NCBI GenBank assembly: GCA_049521055.1
Contig: JBEKPE010000010.1
Coordinates: 1 to 33,420, forward strand
Direction of reading: 5' to 3'
Length of the DNA: 33,420 bases
DNA from: FEN-987 sp049521055
GTDB taxonomy: Archaea; Thermoproteota; Bathyarchaeia; 40CM-2-53-6
The position numbers were made by a program, and so were the translations under genes. Below are positions 1 through 8,868 of this stretch, piece by piece (position 1 is the stretch's first letter; each line of letters starts with the position of its first letter). The notes under the pieces are model-generated. The model did not search any database and was not told where the DNA came from. It saw nothing but the letters and a program-made list of their open reading frames with translations.

Positions 1-1
1 A

Positions 2-2698
2 ACGCTTGCTTGCGTTCTCCCGATCTTCAACATGTTCATAGAGCGTCGATCTGCGGGTGAAACGAAAGGTATCTCGATACTCTATGTCACTCCGTTGAGA
101 GCGCTGAACCGGGACATTGTCCGTAGACTTACGGACATTGGGAAAGAGTTGGATATCAAAGTGCAGGTTAGGCACGGGGATACCACTACGAGTGCTCGCG
201 CCGCGCAAGCAAGATCACCACCCGAGATGCTGGTTACCACGCCCGAGACTCTGCAGGCAATTCTTCCGGGTAAGAGGATGCGGGAGCACCTCAAAGGCGT
301 CATGTGGGTTGTGATCGATGAGATTCATGAACTTGCTACTGACAAACGAGGTATCCAGCTAGCCTTAGCGTTAGAACGATTGGAGCACCTGACTGGCCGT
401 AGCTTCCAGAGAATAGGACTCTCCGCGACCGTTGGAGAAGAAGAAAAAGTCGGCCAGTTTCTCGTAGGGACAAACCGAAGCGTGACGGTTGCGAAATCAG
501 CTGAACTCCGCCAAGTCCAGATCGGGATCCAATACGTCACCCCCAATTCCGAAGACACCAAAGACGCCGATAAGTTCGGATTACCACCAACAACCATCGC
601 GAGATCGAAGAGAATCGGGGAAATAATTTCAGACAAACGTTCGACACTAGTTTTCACAAATACACGCGAACAAGCAGAAGCGGTAGGGTCGCAGCTACGT
701 GCCTTGAAGCCGGAGTTACCGATACGCGTCCACCATGGATCACTTTCACGTGAAATTCGCGAAGAGGTGGAGAAGGCTTTCCACGACGGGTCGCTGAAGG
801 GCGTAATTTGTACCTCTTCACTGGAGCTGGGGATGGATATTGGTAGAGTCGACTACATCGTCCAGTACATGTCCCCCAGAATGTCCACGCGCCTAATCCA
901 AAGAATCGGCCGAAGCGGCCATACTCTACGAGGCCTCGCCCAAGGAACAATCATAGGCGCATGGGCCGACGACCTTTTGGAAGCCGCCGTGCTGGCAGCC
1001 AACGCTAAAGCCTCGAGAATTGAGAAAACAATCATACACGACAATGCTCTGGACGTATTGGCACATCAAATAGTCGGCATCGCACTCGATTTGCGGCGAG
1101 CCAAACTCTCCGAGATCTATGAGATTATCCAACACTGTTATCCATACCGAAACTTCACAGGCGAAGAGTTACACGATTTCGTAAAGTTTCTGGACTCAAT
1201 CAGAATAATCAGACTCATCGACGATGTTGTATCAGCCCGTTTCCCGAGAACCTTCCGGTATTACTATGAAAATCTCTCAGTCATCCCTGACGTGAAGAGA
1301 TTCGATGTCTTCGATTTCTTCAGGAAACGTCGAATTGGCACCTTGGATCAAGGGTTCGTGTCCAGGAAATGTAAAGGGGGCACGATCTTCATCATCCATG
1401 GACAAACCTGGAAGATCATCAACGTAAACGAAGAGAAGCTCTCGGTCGAAGTAGAGCCAACCGCTCCAACACTTGACGCGATTCCGAGCTGGGAGGGAGA
1501 GATCATTCCGGTTAGTTACGAAACCGCTCAGGAAGTCGGCAGGTTGAGAGCCCAAATAGCTTCGGCGATAGATCAACCGGAAGAACTGAGAAAGCTTCAG
1601 GAGCAACTCCAACTTAGCGAAGACGCCCTTGTCAAGATCACCGAAACTATAACCGCCCAACTGAAACATTCACAACTACCGTCAGATCGGCGCATCATTA
1701 TCGAGAAATTCGAGAACTGCATTATCATCCACGCGTGTTTTGGTAGTACAGTTAACGACACCCTCGCAATGATACTCGCCTCGCTACTGAGCTCGAAATA
1801 TGGAGTGAACGTAGCAACCCAAACCGACCCGTACCGAATAGCGCTCATATGCCCCTTCAAAATCGAACCTGAAACCGTTGCCCTTGAACTTCTGAAGTTC
1901 ACCCCAGAAGACGTTGAGAAGATTTTGGTGGAGTCCCTCCAGAATTCAGACCTCTTCGCATGGCGGCATTGGCACGTAGCCCGTCGCTTTGGTGTTATAG
2001 AAAGGAAAGCCGACTACAAATCAAACCGTGCGCGGATGCTAGTACGTGCGATGAAGCAGTCACCTGTCAACATTGAAACGCAAAGAGAGGTCCTTCTCGA
2101 AAAATTCGACCTATTAACTACTCAAGAGACAGTTGCGAAGATCCTGGACCGGGAAATTGCAGTCGACGTAGTCACGGAAAAAACCGGCATGTGCTCACCC
2201 TTCGCTACACCGATTGTCGACAAGATAATCCCGCATGACTTACTCAGGCCCGTAGTCCCTTCTAAGTCGCTAACTGAAATTGTTCGAGAGCGTCTCCTAT
2301 CAGAAACAGTCCGTTTGGTCTGCATCTTCAATGGCGATTGGGACGCGATAAGGGTGGTCGATCAACTAGGTCAGAAGATCCGTTGTCCCAAATGTGGATC
2401 GACCCTCATCGCTGCCACTTATCCACGGAATGATCAGCTCCTGAAGGTGGTTAAGAAGAAGAAAAGAAACTCAAAGTTGACACCGGAGGAAGACCATCTC
2501 TGGAGGCAAGCCTGCTTTAGTGCCAGTCTAGTCCAAACAAAAGGCAGAGAGGCAGTTGTTGTTCTGAGCGGACGGGGCGTAGGCCCAACAACCGCTACCC
2601 GGATTCTTAGAAAGGTTCACCGGACAGAAGAGGACCTATACTTGGACATACTCAAAGCCGAACGGGAATACGCGAGAACTAGATTGTTCTGGGACTGA
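2..2698 (+). CDS. Lhr-type superfamily 2 helicase (5' truncated by window edge)
   Basis: ATP-dependent DNA/RNA helicase of the Lhr family, linked in archaea to repair and nucleic-acid remodelling. The reading frame is open from base 2, so the true start and the Walker A motif lie upstream. Visible motifs in order: Ia (TPLRALNRD), Ib (TTPET), II (DEIHEL, the Lhr form of the DEAD box, near nt 317), III (SATVG), and in RecA domain 2 TNTREQAE, SLELGMDIG and QRIGRSGH (motif VI). The FNTREQ-like and winged-helix regions typical of the Lhr core follow. Near the C-terminus a CPKCGS pair suggests a zinc site, followed by a basic KKKKR stretch. The visible part is about 898 residues, full length for the family apart from roughly the first 50. 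It converges with the next gene across 24 bp. Family assignment is firm; the aLhr1/aLhr2 subclass is not resolved. Confidence 0.95.
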   Translation, partial: TLACVLPIFNMFIERRSAGETKGISILYVTPLRALNRDIVRRLTDIGKELDIKVQVRHGDTTTSARAAQARSPPEMLVTTPETLQAILPGKRMREHLKGVMWVVIDEIHELATDKRGIQLALALERLEHLTGRSFQRIGLSATVGEEEKVGQFLVGTNRSVTVAKSAELRQVQIGIQYVTPNSEDTKDADKFGLPPTTIARSKRIGEIISDKRSTLVFTNTREQAEAVGSQLRALKPELPIRVHHGSLSREIREEVEKAFHDGSLKGVICTSSLELGMDIGRVDYIVQYMSPRMSTRLIQRIGRSGHTLRGLAQGTIIGAWADDLLEAAVLAANAKASRIEKTIIHDNALDVLAHQIVGIALDLRRAKLSEIYEIIQHCYPYRNFTGEELHDFVKFLDSIRIIRLIDDVVSARFPRTFRYYYENLSVIPDVKRFDVFDFFRKRRIGTLDQGFVSRKCKGGTIFIIHGQTWKIINVNEEKLSVEVEPTAPTLDAIPSWEGEIIPVSYETAQEVGRLRAQIASAIDQPEELRKLQEQLQLSEDALVKITETITAQLKHSQLPSDRRIIIEKFENCIIIHACFGSTVNDTLAMILASLLSSKYGVNVATQTDPYRIALICPFKIEPETVALELLKFTPEDVEKILVESLQNSDLFAWRHWHVARRFGVIERKADYKSNRARMLVRAMKQSPVNIETQREVLLEKFDLLTTQETVAKILDREIAVDVVTEKTGMCSPFATPIVDKIIPHDLLRPVVPSKSLTEIVRERLLSETVRLVCIFNGDWDAIRVVDQLGQKIRCPKCGSTLIAATYPRNDQLLKVVKKKKRNSKLTPEEDHLWRQACFSASLVQTKGREAVVVLSGRGVGPTTATRILRKVHRTEEDLYLDILKAEREYARTRLFWD

Positions 2699-2722
2699 AA
2701 GCATTCAGTTATCTTAGTTCGG

Positions 2723-3031
2723 TTAGGAGGTCACTTTCAACGAAATCGACAAGTGATCAGGATACCGAGGTCGCCCTAATTCTTGGTATTCTTCTTCGGT
2801 TAAGGTAACGATTAGGCGCGGGGTTCCAAGCTGCTGGCCGACGCCCGGCAGTTGCGTAAGCACTCTCTGAACCGCAATCGTAACCCCAGCCATTTCCCGA
2901 TCCATGTCCAGAGGCATCGTGACCGGTCCCTTGATCGTATCGCCCAACGTAACCTGCACCATAGGCCTTCCCTGCGAGGATTGGATAGGTGTAACGACTA
3001 GAACCGTTCCTTCGATTGTAACGTCCGCCAA
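2723..3031 (-). CDS. Small conserved protein, possibly arcadin-1-like
   Basis: A 102-residue soluble beta-rich protein without signal peptide or membrane segment. The pattern of an N-terminal strand pair, a central amphipathic helix (around AVQRVLTQL) and a C-terminal PRLIVTLTEEEYQELG motif reminds me of proteins annotated as arcadin-1, a partner of the archaeal actin crenactin. That likeness is from memory of the LTEEEY-type motif only, and no actin or other arcadin gene is in view. It lies 46 bp downstream of the EF-like gene on the same strand and may be cotranscribed with it. ATG start; the protein is certainly plausible as a gene, its function is not established. Confidence 0.6.
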   Translation of the reverse strand: MADVTIEGTVLVVTPIQSSQGRPMVQVTLGDTIKGPVTMPLDMDREMAGVTIAVQRVLTQLPGVGQQLGTPRLIVTLTEEEYQELGRPRYPDHLSISLKVTS

Positions 3032-3077
3032 GATTCTTGCACCTTTCGCTCGTACTCAGTAACGAGCTATTCTAACC

Positions 3078-3365
3078 TTACTCTACTTTGTATACGACAT
3101 CGTTCTCTCGGACCCGCCCCGCAACCTTGAGACCCACCCGCTGCCCAGCTTGAGCAAGGGGAACCTGCTTGTGCTCTACCTCCATCGAGTCCACGGTTTG
3201 TTCAACCTTGGTAGTACTGCCTCGAATCGTTATCTTATCTCCCTGCTTAAGCGGTGATGAGAGTTCCACGATAGCTACGCTTGCTTTCGAGTAGAAGTGT
3301 TCGATTCGACCCACTTTAGTATAGGGCGCTTCCATAGTCGGATCAGTGAAGATTACGCCGGCCAA
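3078..3365 (-). CDS. Translation elongation factor-like protein (EF-Tu domain 2 barrel)
   Basis: A 95-residue stand-alone beta barrel that resembles domain 2 of EF-Tu/EF-1A and the C-terminal barrel of U32 peptidases. The diagnostic run is KVGRIEHFYSKASVAIVEL, then LKQGDKITIRGSTT, VDSMEVEHKQV, and the closing AGQRVGLKVAGRVRENDVVYKV. There is no GTPase domain. Such short proteins are common in archaea; their role is unknown and translation involvement is only inferred from the fold. A TATA-like stretch on the minus strand (about 3408-3420) lies roughly 45 nt upstream of the ATG, and the gene is divergent from RPA. Confidence 0.85.
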   Translation of the reverse strand: MAGVIFTDPTMEAPYTKVGRIEHFYSKASVAIVELSSPLKQGDKITIRGSTTKVEQTVDSMEVEHKQVPLAQAGQRVGLKVAGRVRENDVVYKVE

Positions 3366-3585
3366 CCTTGAATCTGTTACGGTTCCTCCCGCTGGCCTCG
3401 GCCGAACGAAACATATTTCTCACGCGCGTCTACGGCGCCTGTTTCGCGAATGGGGAGTGAAGACTTTAATGTGCTTCCGTGCAAAAATGAGTACACTGAT
3501 TGTTATGCCCGCTGAAAGGGGAGACGAGAGTACTTAATCTCGGGCTAAATTTCTGGAGCGAATTTGCTGTAAGGCGAGCGAAGCA
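3366..3585. promoter_or_regulatory. Divergent promoter region, EF-like gene / RPA
   Basis: Intergenic region between divergent genes. On the plus strand TACTTAAT at about 3531-3538 is a plausible TATA box for the TTG start at 3586. On the minus strand the AT-rich stretch at 3408-3420 could serve the EF-like gene. No open frame here looks like a gene. Confidence 0.4.
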
Positions 3586-5565
3586 TTGTCCATTGTGCAA
3601 ACTATAGTGGGGGACATACTCTCCAAGCGCCGCGAGCTTTCGCAGGAACAGATTCTTGCCTTGATCGACGAGAAGAAAAAGGAAGGCCGAGGTTTGCTTT
3701 CAGACGAAGGTGCTGCGAGGCTAGTTGCAGAAGAGCTGCTCATACAGACCCGCGGAACGGATCTCGGGCGCATGCAAGTGAAAGACCTCGTGTCCGGATT
3801 GAATGATATAACCATCTCTGGGCGGGTCCTGATGACATGGCCACCACAACAATTCCAAAGACGGGATGGTACACCAGGTCGCGTCATGCGGATTCTGATA
3901 GCAGATAAGTCTGATCGAGTTCGCTGCGCTATATGGGACCGGCACGTAGACGTACTTTCTCGGGCGGGTAACCTACAGGGTAGGGTTATGAGAATTGGCC
4001 ACGCCTACACGCGACAGGGTCTGTCCGGAGACACAGAGGTTCACGCAGGTGACCGAAGCAGCATACAGATCGACCCCGAGGACATGCCCAAAGCTGACTT
4101 ACCAGAATTCGGAGACCTATTCACCCCACTTGGAGAACTCACCGCTGGCGCGAGTCAGGTGAATGCGATAGGCGTCGTCCAGTCTGACACCAGGTACTAC
4201 ACTTTCGCGAAGGAAGAAAGAGCGGGAAGCGTACTTCGAACAATAGTCGCAGATGAGTCTGGAAGCATCCCACTCGTCGCTTGGAATGAGAGGGCTGAGG
4301 AATTAAAGGAGCTGAAGGTTGGGGACATCGTCCAGATGCTGAATGGTAGAGTACGCCTCGACAAAAATGCACGACTCGAGTTACATGTTGAGAGTAGAAG
4401 CCAAATTCAACTTCTCAAAACTTCGCCCGCCTATCTCAAAATACCCGGCGCCAAGTCCTACAAAATCGCAGACCTAAACGATCAAACGGGGTCCGCGGAC
4501 CTTTACGTCCGTGTCCTCGCAAAAGGAGTGCCTCAGGAAATCAAGAGAACAACTGGAGAGACCGTCAAAATGGCGAGGCTGATAGTCGAGGACGAATCCG
4601 GGATCGTTTCACTCTCTCTATGGGACGACAAATCACAGCTCGTAAACGATTTTGCGGAAGGCAATGTCATTGAGCTTAAGGGAGTCTCGGTTCGCGAAAG
4701 AATGGGAGAAATTATGCTTAGCCTAGGCAGATCAGGCGGACTGCAGAAGACCTCGGAGAAACTAGTAGGAGCCAGGCCTGCCACCAATTTAAGCGCCCTG
4801 CAGCAATCGAAAGGGCTGGTTATCGTGGAAGGCTCAGTGAATGATGAACCATTAGCCCGGCAGGTTGTCACTGAGAAGGGTGAGACGATAAACCTCTCCT
4901 CATTCACGCTTCGAGACGGGACTAGTTCCGCCAGAGTTACCTTCTGGCGAGACCAAGCGGCAGATGCGCTAAAACTTCGTCCAGGCGTGCGTGTGAGGAT
5001 TCAAGGGCTCAAAGTTCGGACGGGACTGACGGGGCAATTCGAGTTGAGTTCAATTCCCCTCTCCCGCATCGAAGTCCTTGGCGAGATTGTAAAGGAAAGG
5101 CCTGCTTGGGAGGACATACGGCACGTCATTGCCCTTGAATCTGGGTTAAGCACTTGGGTAAAGGGTATGGTGCTTGAGGTAGTTGAAACTCCTAAGTTAG
5201 TTGCGTTATGCGAAATCTGTGGGTCACCGTTGAAGGCATCTAAGAATGAGTATACGTGCGAAAATTGTAAACAACCACGATCTGGAAAGTTTGTGCTCAC
5301 CGGGCGAGTGCGAATAGATGATGGAACAGGCGTAGCGGATGTAATCTTCTCCGACCTTGATGAGCGGGCCCTGCCGATCTTGAACCTCGCTGACGTCAAG
5401 TATCAACTGCTCAAGAATCATGAATGCGAGATCCCACTGAGTAAAGAACAATTCTCGAAGGTAGTCGGAAGAGAGATCGAGGTCTACGGAACCGCGAAGC
5501 AATCTACAGGGAATGGCAAGTTTGAGTTAATTGCCAAAAAAGCCATGCTGGCCAACGCATCCTAG
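3586..5565 (+). CDS. Replication protein A, large multi-OB subunit with zinc ribbon
   Basis: Single-stranded DNA-binding protein acting in replication, recombination and repair. The 659 residues hold four to five tandem OB folds: about 65-175 (ITISGRVLMTWPP), 180-285 (VNAIGVVQSDTRYY...SGSIPLVAWNERA), 290-385 (ADLYVRVLAKG...SGIVSLSLWDD), 400-500 (VIVEGSVNDEP...SSARVTFWRD) and 505-655. The last carries a zinc ribbon with cysteines at residues 542, 545, 558 and 561, as in the C-terminal DNA-binding domain of RPA70. Each OB repeats the SG.V.L.LWD signature. The N-terminal helical region (residues 1-60) is typical of archaeal RPA1. Start is TTG at 3586, preceded by a TATA-like box about 50 nt upstream. 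It stands alone, without a visible RPA2/3 partner. Confidence 0.93.
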   Translation: MSIVQTIVGDILSKRRELSQEQILALIDEKKKEGRGLLSDEGAARLVAEELLIQTRGTDLGRMQVKDLVSGLNDITISGRVLMTWPPQQFQRRDGTPGRVMRILIADKSDRVRCAIWDRHVDVLSRAGNLQGRVMRIGHAYTRQGLSGDTEVHAGDRSSIQIDPEDMPKADLPEFGDLFTPLGELTAGASQVNAIGVVQSDTRYYTFAKEERAGSVLRTIVADESGSIPLVAWNERAEELKELKVGDIVQMLNGRVRLDKNARLELHVESRSQIQLLKTSPAYLKIPGAKSYKIADLNDQTGSADLYVRVLAKGVPQEIKRTTGETVKMARLIVEDESGIVSLSLWDDKSQLVNDFAEGNVIELKGVSVRERMGEIMLSLGRSGGLQKTSEKLVGARPATNLSALQQSKGLVIVEGSVNDEPLARQVVTEKGETINLSSFTLRDGTSSARVTFWRDQAADALKLRPGVRVRIQGLKVRTGLTGQFELSSIPLSRIEVLGEIVKERPAWEDIRHVIALESGLSTWVKGMVLEVVETPKLVALCEICGSPLKASKNEYTCENCKQPRSGKFVLTGRVRIDDGTGVADVIFSDLDERALPILNLADVKYQLLKNHECEIPLSKEQFSKVVGREIEVYGTAKQSTGNGKFELIAKKAMLANAS

Positions 5566-5747
5566 GCGGCAACGAGTTTATGGTCCATGAAAAGACTACG
5601 TCAACGTACGCCGAAAATCTAATAACCTCTTGCACCAGCCAATAGCACCTGGAAATCGGACAACAAAATGGAGATTATGCAGTCCGTATGACGCTGCCGT
5701 TTTTCTTCCCTATAGATTAGGCAAAGATTGCACGTAGGTTACACCCC
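5566..5747 (+). promoter_or_regulatory. Intergenic region with TATA box for the thioredoxin-fold gene
   Basis: CCTATAGATT at about 5709-5718 lies some 30-38 nt before the TTG start at 5748, the spacing expected for a leaderless or nearly leaderless archaeal transcript. No structured RNA is evident in the rest. Confidence 0.4.
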
Positions 5748-6200
5748 TTGTCGCTTCTCCGAAACGTTATCGGCCCCCACCCTAGCCTATTGGACTACAT
5801 CAATAACATCAAAAACCCAACTGTAAAAGGGACAGTTAAGAAACGCGTACAAGAATACCAACCCAACCGTGCGGTAATTGAAAAGTTCTCAAGCTTAACA
5901 GATCGATACTTCTTTGTTGTTTTCGCCACAGAATGGAACGCGGAATGTAGAGCACAACTACCGAATTTAGCGAAAGTTTTCTCGGCTGCGTACAACGCTG
6001 CCCTGAACGTGAAGGTCATAGATTTTGATGAGAACCGGGACATTGCGGATGAAATGCGAGTTTTGCGAATACCTACCGTAATAGTTCACGACCGGGCATG
6101 GCGTGAGATTGGAAGATTCGTAGAAAAGCCACAGCACGGCGGCACCCTCGAAGAGGAACTGTGGCAAATCATCGAAAAGAATTCACAGAAGGCACAGTGA
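5748..6200 (+). CDS. Thioredoxin-fold protein with a half CXXC motif
   Basis: A 150-residue thioredoxin-superfamily protein. The N-terminal 45 residues form a helical extension; the fold starts near residue 54 (FFVVFATEW). At the active site the usual WCxxC is W63-N-A-E-C67, so the first cysteine is replaced by Asn and only the second is kept. A cis-Pro motif (RIPTVIV) is present near residue 108. A normal disulfide exchange cycle is therefore unlikely; monothiol chemistry, binding, or a chaperone role are possible. No signal peptide. TTG start. It is followed 17 nt later by a nitroreductase on the same strand, so the two may form a redox operon. Confidence 0.8.
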   Translation: MSLLRNVIGPHPSLLDYINNIKNPTVKGTVKKRVQEYQPNRAVIEKFSSLTDRYFFVVFATEWNAECRAQLPNLAKVFSAAYNAALNVKVIDFDENRDIADEMRVLRIPTVIVHDRAWREIGRFVEKPQHGGTLEEELWQIIEKNSQKAQ

Positions 6201-6217
6201 ACCGTCGCAGGATTGCA

Positions 6218-6736
6218 ATGGACACTTTCACCTGCATTAGAACCCGTCGCGAAATCCGCGATTACGAAGACAAACCGATCCCTGACGAAAGCCTCCAACG
6301 AATCCTAGAGGCAGGTCGGCTGGCGCCGAGTTCGAAGAATTCCCAACCTTGGCATTTCATAGTAATTAGAGACAGAACGACCCTCAAGAAGATCTCTGAA
6401 TTGACGCCGACCGGCGCACACATCGCTAGGGCAGCGCTGGCAATCGCCATACTGATGGACGCAGCAAAGCTTCCTGAGATCGATGGTGCGCGTGCGGTTC
6501 AGAATATGGTACTCGTGGGGTGGGAGATGGGAATCGGTTCATGTTGGGTTACCAATTTCTATGAGGACGGGGTGAAAGACTTGCTTGGTGCTCCTCAGAG
6601 GATGAAACTGGTTACTGTCATGCCCTTTGGTTATCCCATCGAACCGAAGGCGAGGCGTAAGAAGATCCGTAAACCGTTAAGCGAAATAGTGCACAGCGAG
6701 AGATTCGGGCAACCGTTTAGTACGTCGAAATCTTGA
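6218..6736 (+). CDS. Nitroreductase-family FMN oxidoreductase
   Basis: FMN-dependent NAD(P)H oxidoreductase of the nitroreductase superfamily, substrate unknown. The ATG at 6218 gives 172 residues starting with the family hallmark CIRTRREIRDYEDKPI; an upstream GTG at 6161 would overlap the previous gene and adds no conserved sequence. The FMN-binding signature APSSKNSQPWHFIVI follows at about residues 36-50. The central AVQNMVLVGWEMGIGSCWV helix and the C-terminal FGYPIE...KPLSEIVH are also typical. It is the second gene after the thioredoxin-fold protein (17 nt gap), and its 3' end overlaps the convergent ACT gene by 20 bp. Confidence 0.92.
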   Translation: MDTFTCIRTRREIRDYEDKPIPDESLQRILEAGRLAPSSKNSQPWHFIVIRDRTTLKKISELTPTGAHIARAALAIAILMDAAKLPEIDGARAVQNMVLVGWEMGIGSCWVTNFYEDGVKDLLGAPQRMKLVTVMPFGYPIEPKARRKKIRKPLSEIVHSERFGQPFSTSKS

Positions 6737-7232
6737 TCACACCAGGAATCTTCAGTAGTTTTTGGAGCGTTGTCCCGCTGGGTTCTTTCTCAACTACTAG
6801 GGTAAGCTTGGGTTCCGGCGTAAGGTCAGGATCGTCAGCGACTGCTTGTCTTATGGCGATGTTCTCTTGCGCAACTAAAGCCGCGGCCTGCGCCACGATG
6901 CCAACTGTGTGAGGATCCGCGTAAATTTCGATAACACTGTAGCCGAGAAACTTAGCGACGTCGGCAAGGAATGGGCCTGCAGGTTTGAGCCTTTCAAAAA
7001 CAGACTTGAGCTCTGGGTCTGAGGTAATGAGTTGTGCTGTGTCCCTTACAGTCCGTCGATCCACATCCAGATATCGAGCAATCTTAACATCCGAAAGTTC
7101 GATGCCCCCACAGTATATCTTGTTGCCCTCCTTGATGGCTAACCCAGATTCTACGAGTGCCCGTGCGACCTTCTGCCGTCCAGGATATTCCTTCAGCCGA
7201 TCTGAGATATGCCTCCACATTCGCATTATCAC
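6717..7232 (-). CDS. Predicted amino-acid metabolism regulator with ACT domain
   Basis: A 171-residue protein matching the archaeal COG2150-type regulator: an N-terminal helix-turn-helix (about 1-75; VARALVESGLAIKEGNKIYCGGIELSDVKIARYLDVDRRTVRDT) and a C-terminal ACT domain (about 95-171; GYSVIEIYADPHTVGIVAQAAALVAQENIAIRQAVADDP...LQKLLKIPGVIKISTY). ACT domains usually bind amino acids, so ligand-dependent transcriptional control is inferred. It is transcribed divergently from trpB2 with about 85 bp or less between starts, which makes trpB2 and itself the obvious targets. ATG at 7232 is used; in-frame ATGs at 7226 and 7220 are alternatives. Confidence 0.85.
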   Translation of the reverse strand: MIMRMWRHISDRLKEYPGRQKVARALVESGLAIKEGNKIYCGGIELSDVKIARYLDVDRRTVRDTAQLITSDPELKSVFERLKPAGPFLADVAKFLGYSVIEIYADPHTVGIVAQAAALVAQENIAIRQAVADDPDLTPEPKLTLVVEKEPSGTTLQKLLKIPGVIKISTY

Positions 7233-7316
7233 CTTGGAGGTACATATTTGTGCAACAAAGTCTTAAATGCTGCTATGGAGCTTCAGTGCGACGTCAATCA
7301 ACAGGATAGTGCACCC
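7233..7316. promoter_or_regulatory. Divergent ACT regulator / trpB2 promoter region
   Basis: The gap contains TACATATTTG at about 7240-7249 (plus-strand TATA candidate, 30 nt before an alternative ATG at 7275) and CTTAAAT near 7262. A regulator site for the adjacent ACT protein would be expected here, but no clear inverted repeat is visible. Confidence 0.4.
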
Positions 7317-8681
7317 ATGAGCAAACCAGGCCCAATCGACAAAGAGCACGCAGTCTACCTGCCCCAGGATGAAATGCCCGACCACTGGTACAACATTCTC
7401 GCCGACCTTCCGGAGCAGTTGCCCCCGCCGCTTGACCCCCGAACCCTCAAGCCCATGTCGCCAGAACCACTACTACGACTATTCGCGAAAGAACTCGTCA
7501 TGCAGGAAGTGTCGACGGAACGCTTCATCAAGATTCCCGACGAAATCTACGATGCATACCTACGCCTCCCCCGGCCCACGCCAATACTTCGAGCGAGAAG
7601 GCTTGAAAAGTTCCTCAACACACCCGCCGAGATATATTACAAATGTGAGTACGTCAATCCCACGGGTAGCCACAAGCCCAACACTGCAATAGCCCAGGCC
7701 TATTACAATATGGCCGAGGGGGCCAAACGCCTGGTAACAGAAACCGGCGCGGGACAGTGGGGTTCCGCGTTAGCGATGGCGTCGGCGATTTTCGGATTGA
7801 AATGTAGCGTCTACATGGTTCGCGCAAGCTACGACCAGAAACCCGGCAGAAGGACCATGATGGAAACCATGGGTGCTGATGTAGTTGCGTCGCCTAGCAA
7901 GAACACAAAATTCGGCAGATCAGTTCTAGAATCTGATCCCAATAACACCGGATCATTGGGCATGGCCATAAGCGAAGCCATCGAAGACTGCGTGGGGCAT
8001 GAGGATACGAAATACTGCCTCGGCTCAGTCCTCAATCATGTTCTACTGCACCAGACGATTATTGGAGAGGAGGCGAAGAAGCAATTCGAAATGATCGACG
8101 TCGCTCCCGACATAATCTGCGGTTGCATTGGCGGCGGCTCGAATTTCGCCGGCTTTGCATACCCATTCATGGCTGACAAACTGAAAGGAAAGTCAGCAAC
8201 CAAGTATGTGGCTTGTGAACCGAAAGCTGTCCCATCAACAACCCGCGGGGTTTACACGTACGATTATGGTGACACCGCAGAGATGACGCCATTACTCAAA
8301 ATGTACACGGTTGGGCACAAGTATCAGCCCCCTCCGATCCACGCGGGCGGACTCCGTTACCACGGTAAAGCGCCATCGCTCTGTTATCTGATCAACAAGG
8401 GTTACATGAGTTCCGTCGCCTATTCACAAACCGAAGTCTTCGAAGCCGCACGAATCCTAGCGCGGACAGAAGGCATGATAACCGCGCCCGAAACCGCGCA
8501 CATCGTGAAATACGTGATCGATGAAGCCCTACGATGCAAGAAGTCCGGAGAGAAGAAAGTGATAGCGTTCAACAATTGCGGGCACGGCCTACTGGACCTT
8601 CAAGCATACGACGCCTTCCTAGCTGGCAAGCTCCAAGACTACGAACCAACCCACATCGAAGTTCCAAAATTAGTTCAATGA
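7317..8681 (+). CDS. trpB2: Tryptophan synthase beta chain, TrpB2 type
   Basis: PLP-dependent synthesis of L-tryptophan from indole and serine. From the ATG at 7317 the protein has 454 residues, the usual TrpB2 length, and begins before the family motif LPQDEMPDHWYNILADLP. The PLP lysine lies in NPTGSHKPNTA (codon near 7674). Glycine-rich phosphate binding (CIGGGSNFAGFAYP) and the C-terminal ITAPETAHIVKYVIDEAL and NNCGHGLLD motifs are present. The long N-terminal extension relative to TrpB1 marks the TrpB2 group, which often lacks a TrpA partner; no trpA or other trp gene is seen here, so indole salvage or a serine deaminase role is possible. In-frame ATG at 7275 is an alternative start. Divergent from the ACT-domain regulator. 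Confidence 0.93.
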   Translation: MSKPGPIDKEHAVYLPQDEMPDHWYNILADLPEQLPPPLDPRTLKPMSPEPLLRLFAKELVMQEVSTERFIKIPDEIYDAYLRLPRPTPILRARRLEKFLNTPAEIYYKCEYVNPTGSHKPNTAIAQAYYNMAEGAKRLVTETGAGQWGSALAMASAIFGLKCSVYMVRASYDQKPGRRTMMETMGADVVASPSKNTKFGRSVLESDPNNTGSLGMAISEAIEDCVGHEDTKYCLGSVLNHVLLHQTIIGEEAKKQFEMIDVAPDIICGCIGGGSNFAGFAYPFMADKLKGKSATKYVACEPKAVPSTTRGVYTYDYGDTAEMTPLLKMYTVGHKYQPPPIHAGGLRYHGKAPSLCYLINKGYMSSVAYSQTEVFEAARILARTEGMITAPETAHIVKYVIDEALRCKKSGEKKVIAFNNCGHGLLDLQAYDAFLAGKLQDYEPTHIEVPKLVQ

Positions 8682-8738
8682 GGTTGGGTTGCCGAGAGAA
8701 TTCCCTTCTACTCCAAGAACTGTGACCTAGGGTCTAAG

Positions 8739-8752
8739 GCTGGGAAGCCAGC
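8739..8752. other. Small hairpin in trpB2 3' gap
   Basis: GCTGG-GAAG-CCAGC forms a 5-bp stem with a tetraloop, 58 nt after the trpB2 stop. It might stabilise or end the transcript; weak support. The remainder of the 187-bp gap shows CTTTATACG (about 8850-8858) as a TATA box for the next gene. Confidence 0.25.
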
Positions 8753-8868
8753 ATTCAATTTGAGCCTCATCCAGTGCGCGGGTTTCCGATGGACCAGCAC
8801 CACTTCGGTGATCATTTTGCTGATTATGCTCTATCCAGTAAGACCTACCAGCTTTATACGGTACATTC

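Noticed and set aside
6161..6217. GTG start for the nitroreductase
   Set aside because: It overlaps the preceding gene by 40 bp and adds non-conserved residues; ATG at 6218 begins at the family motif.
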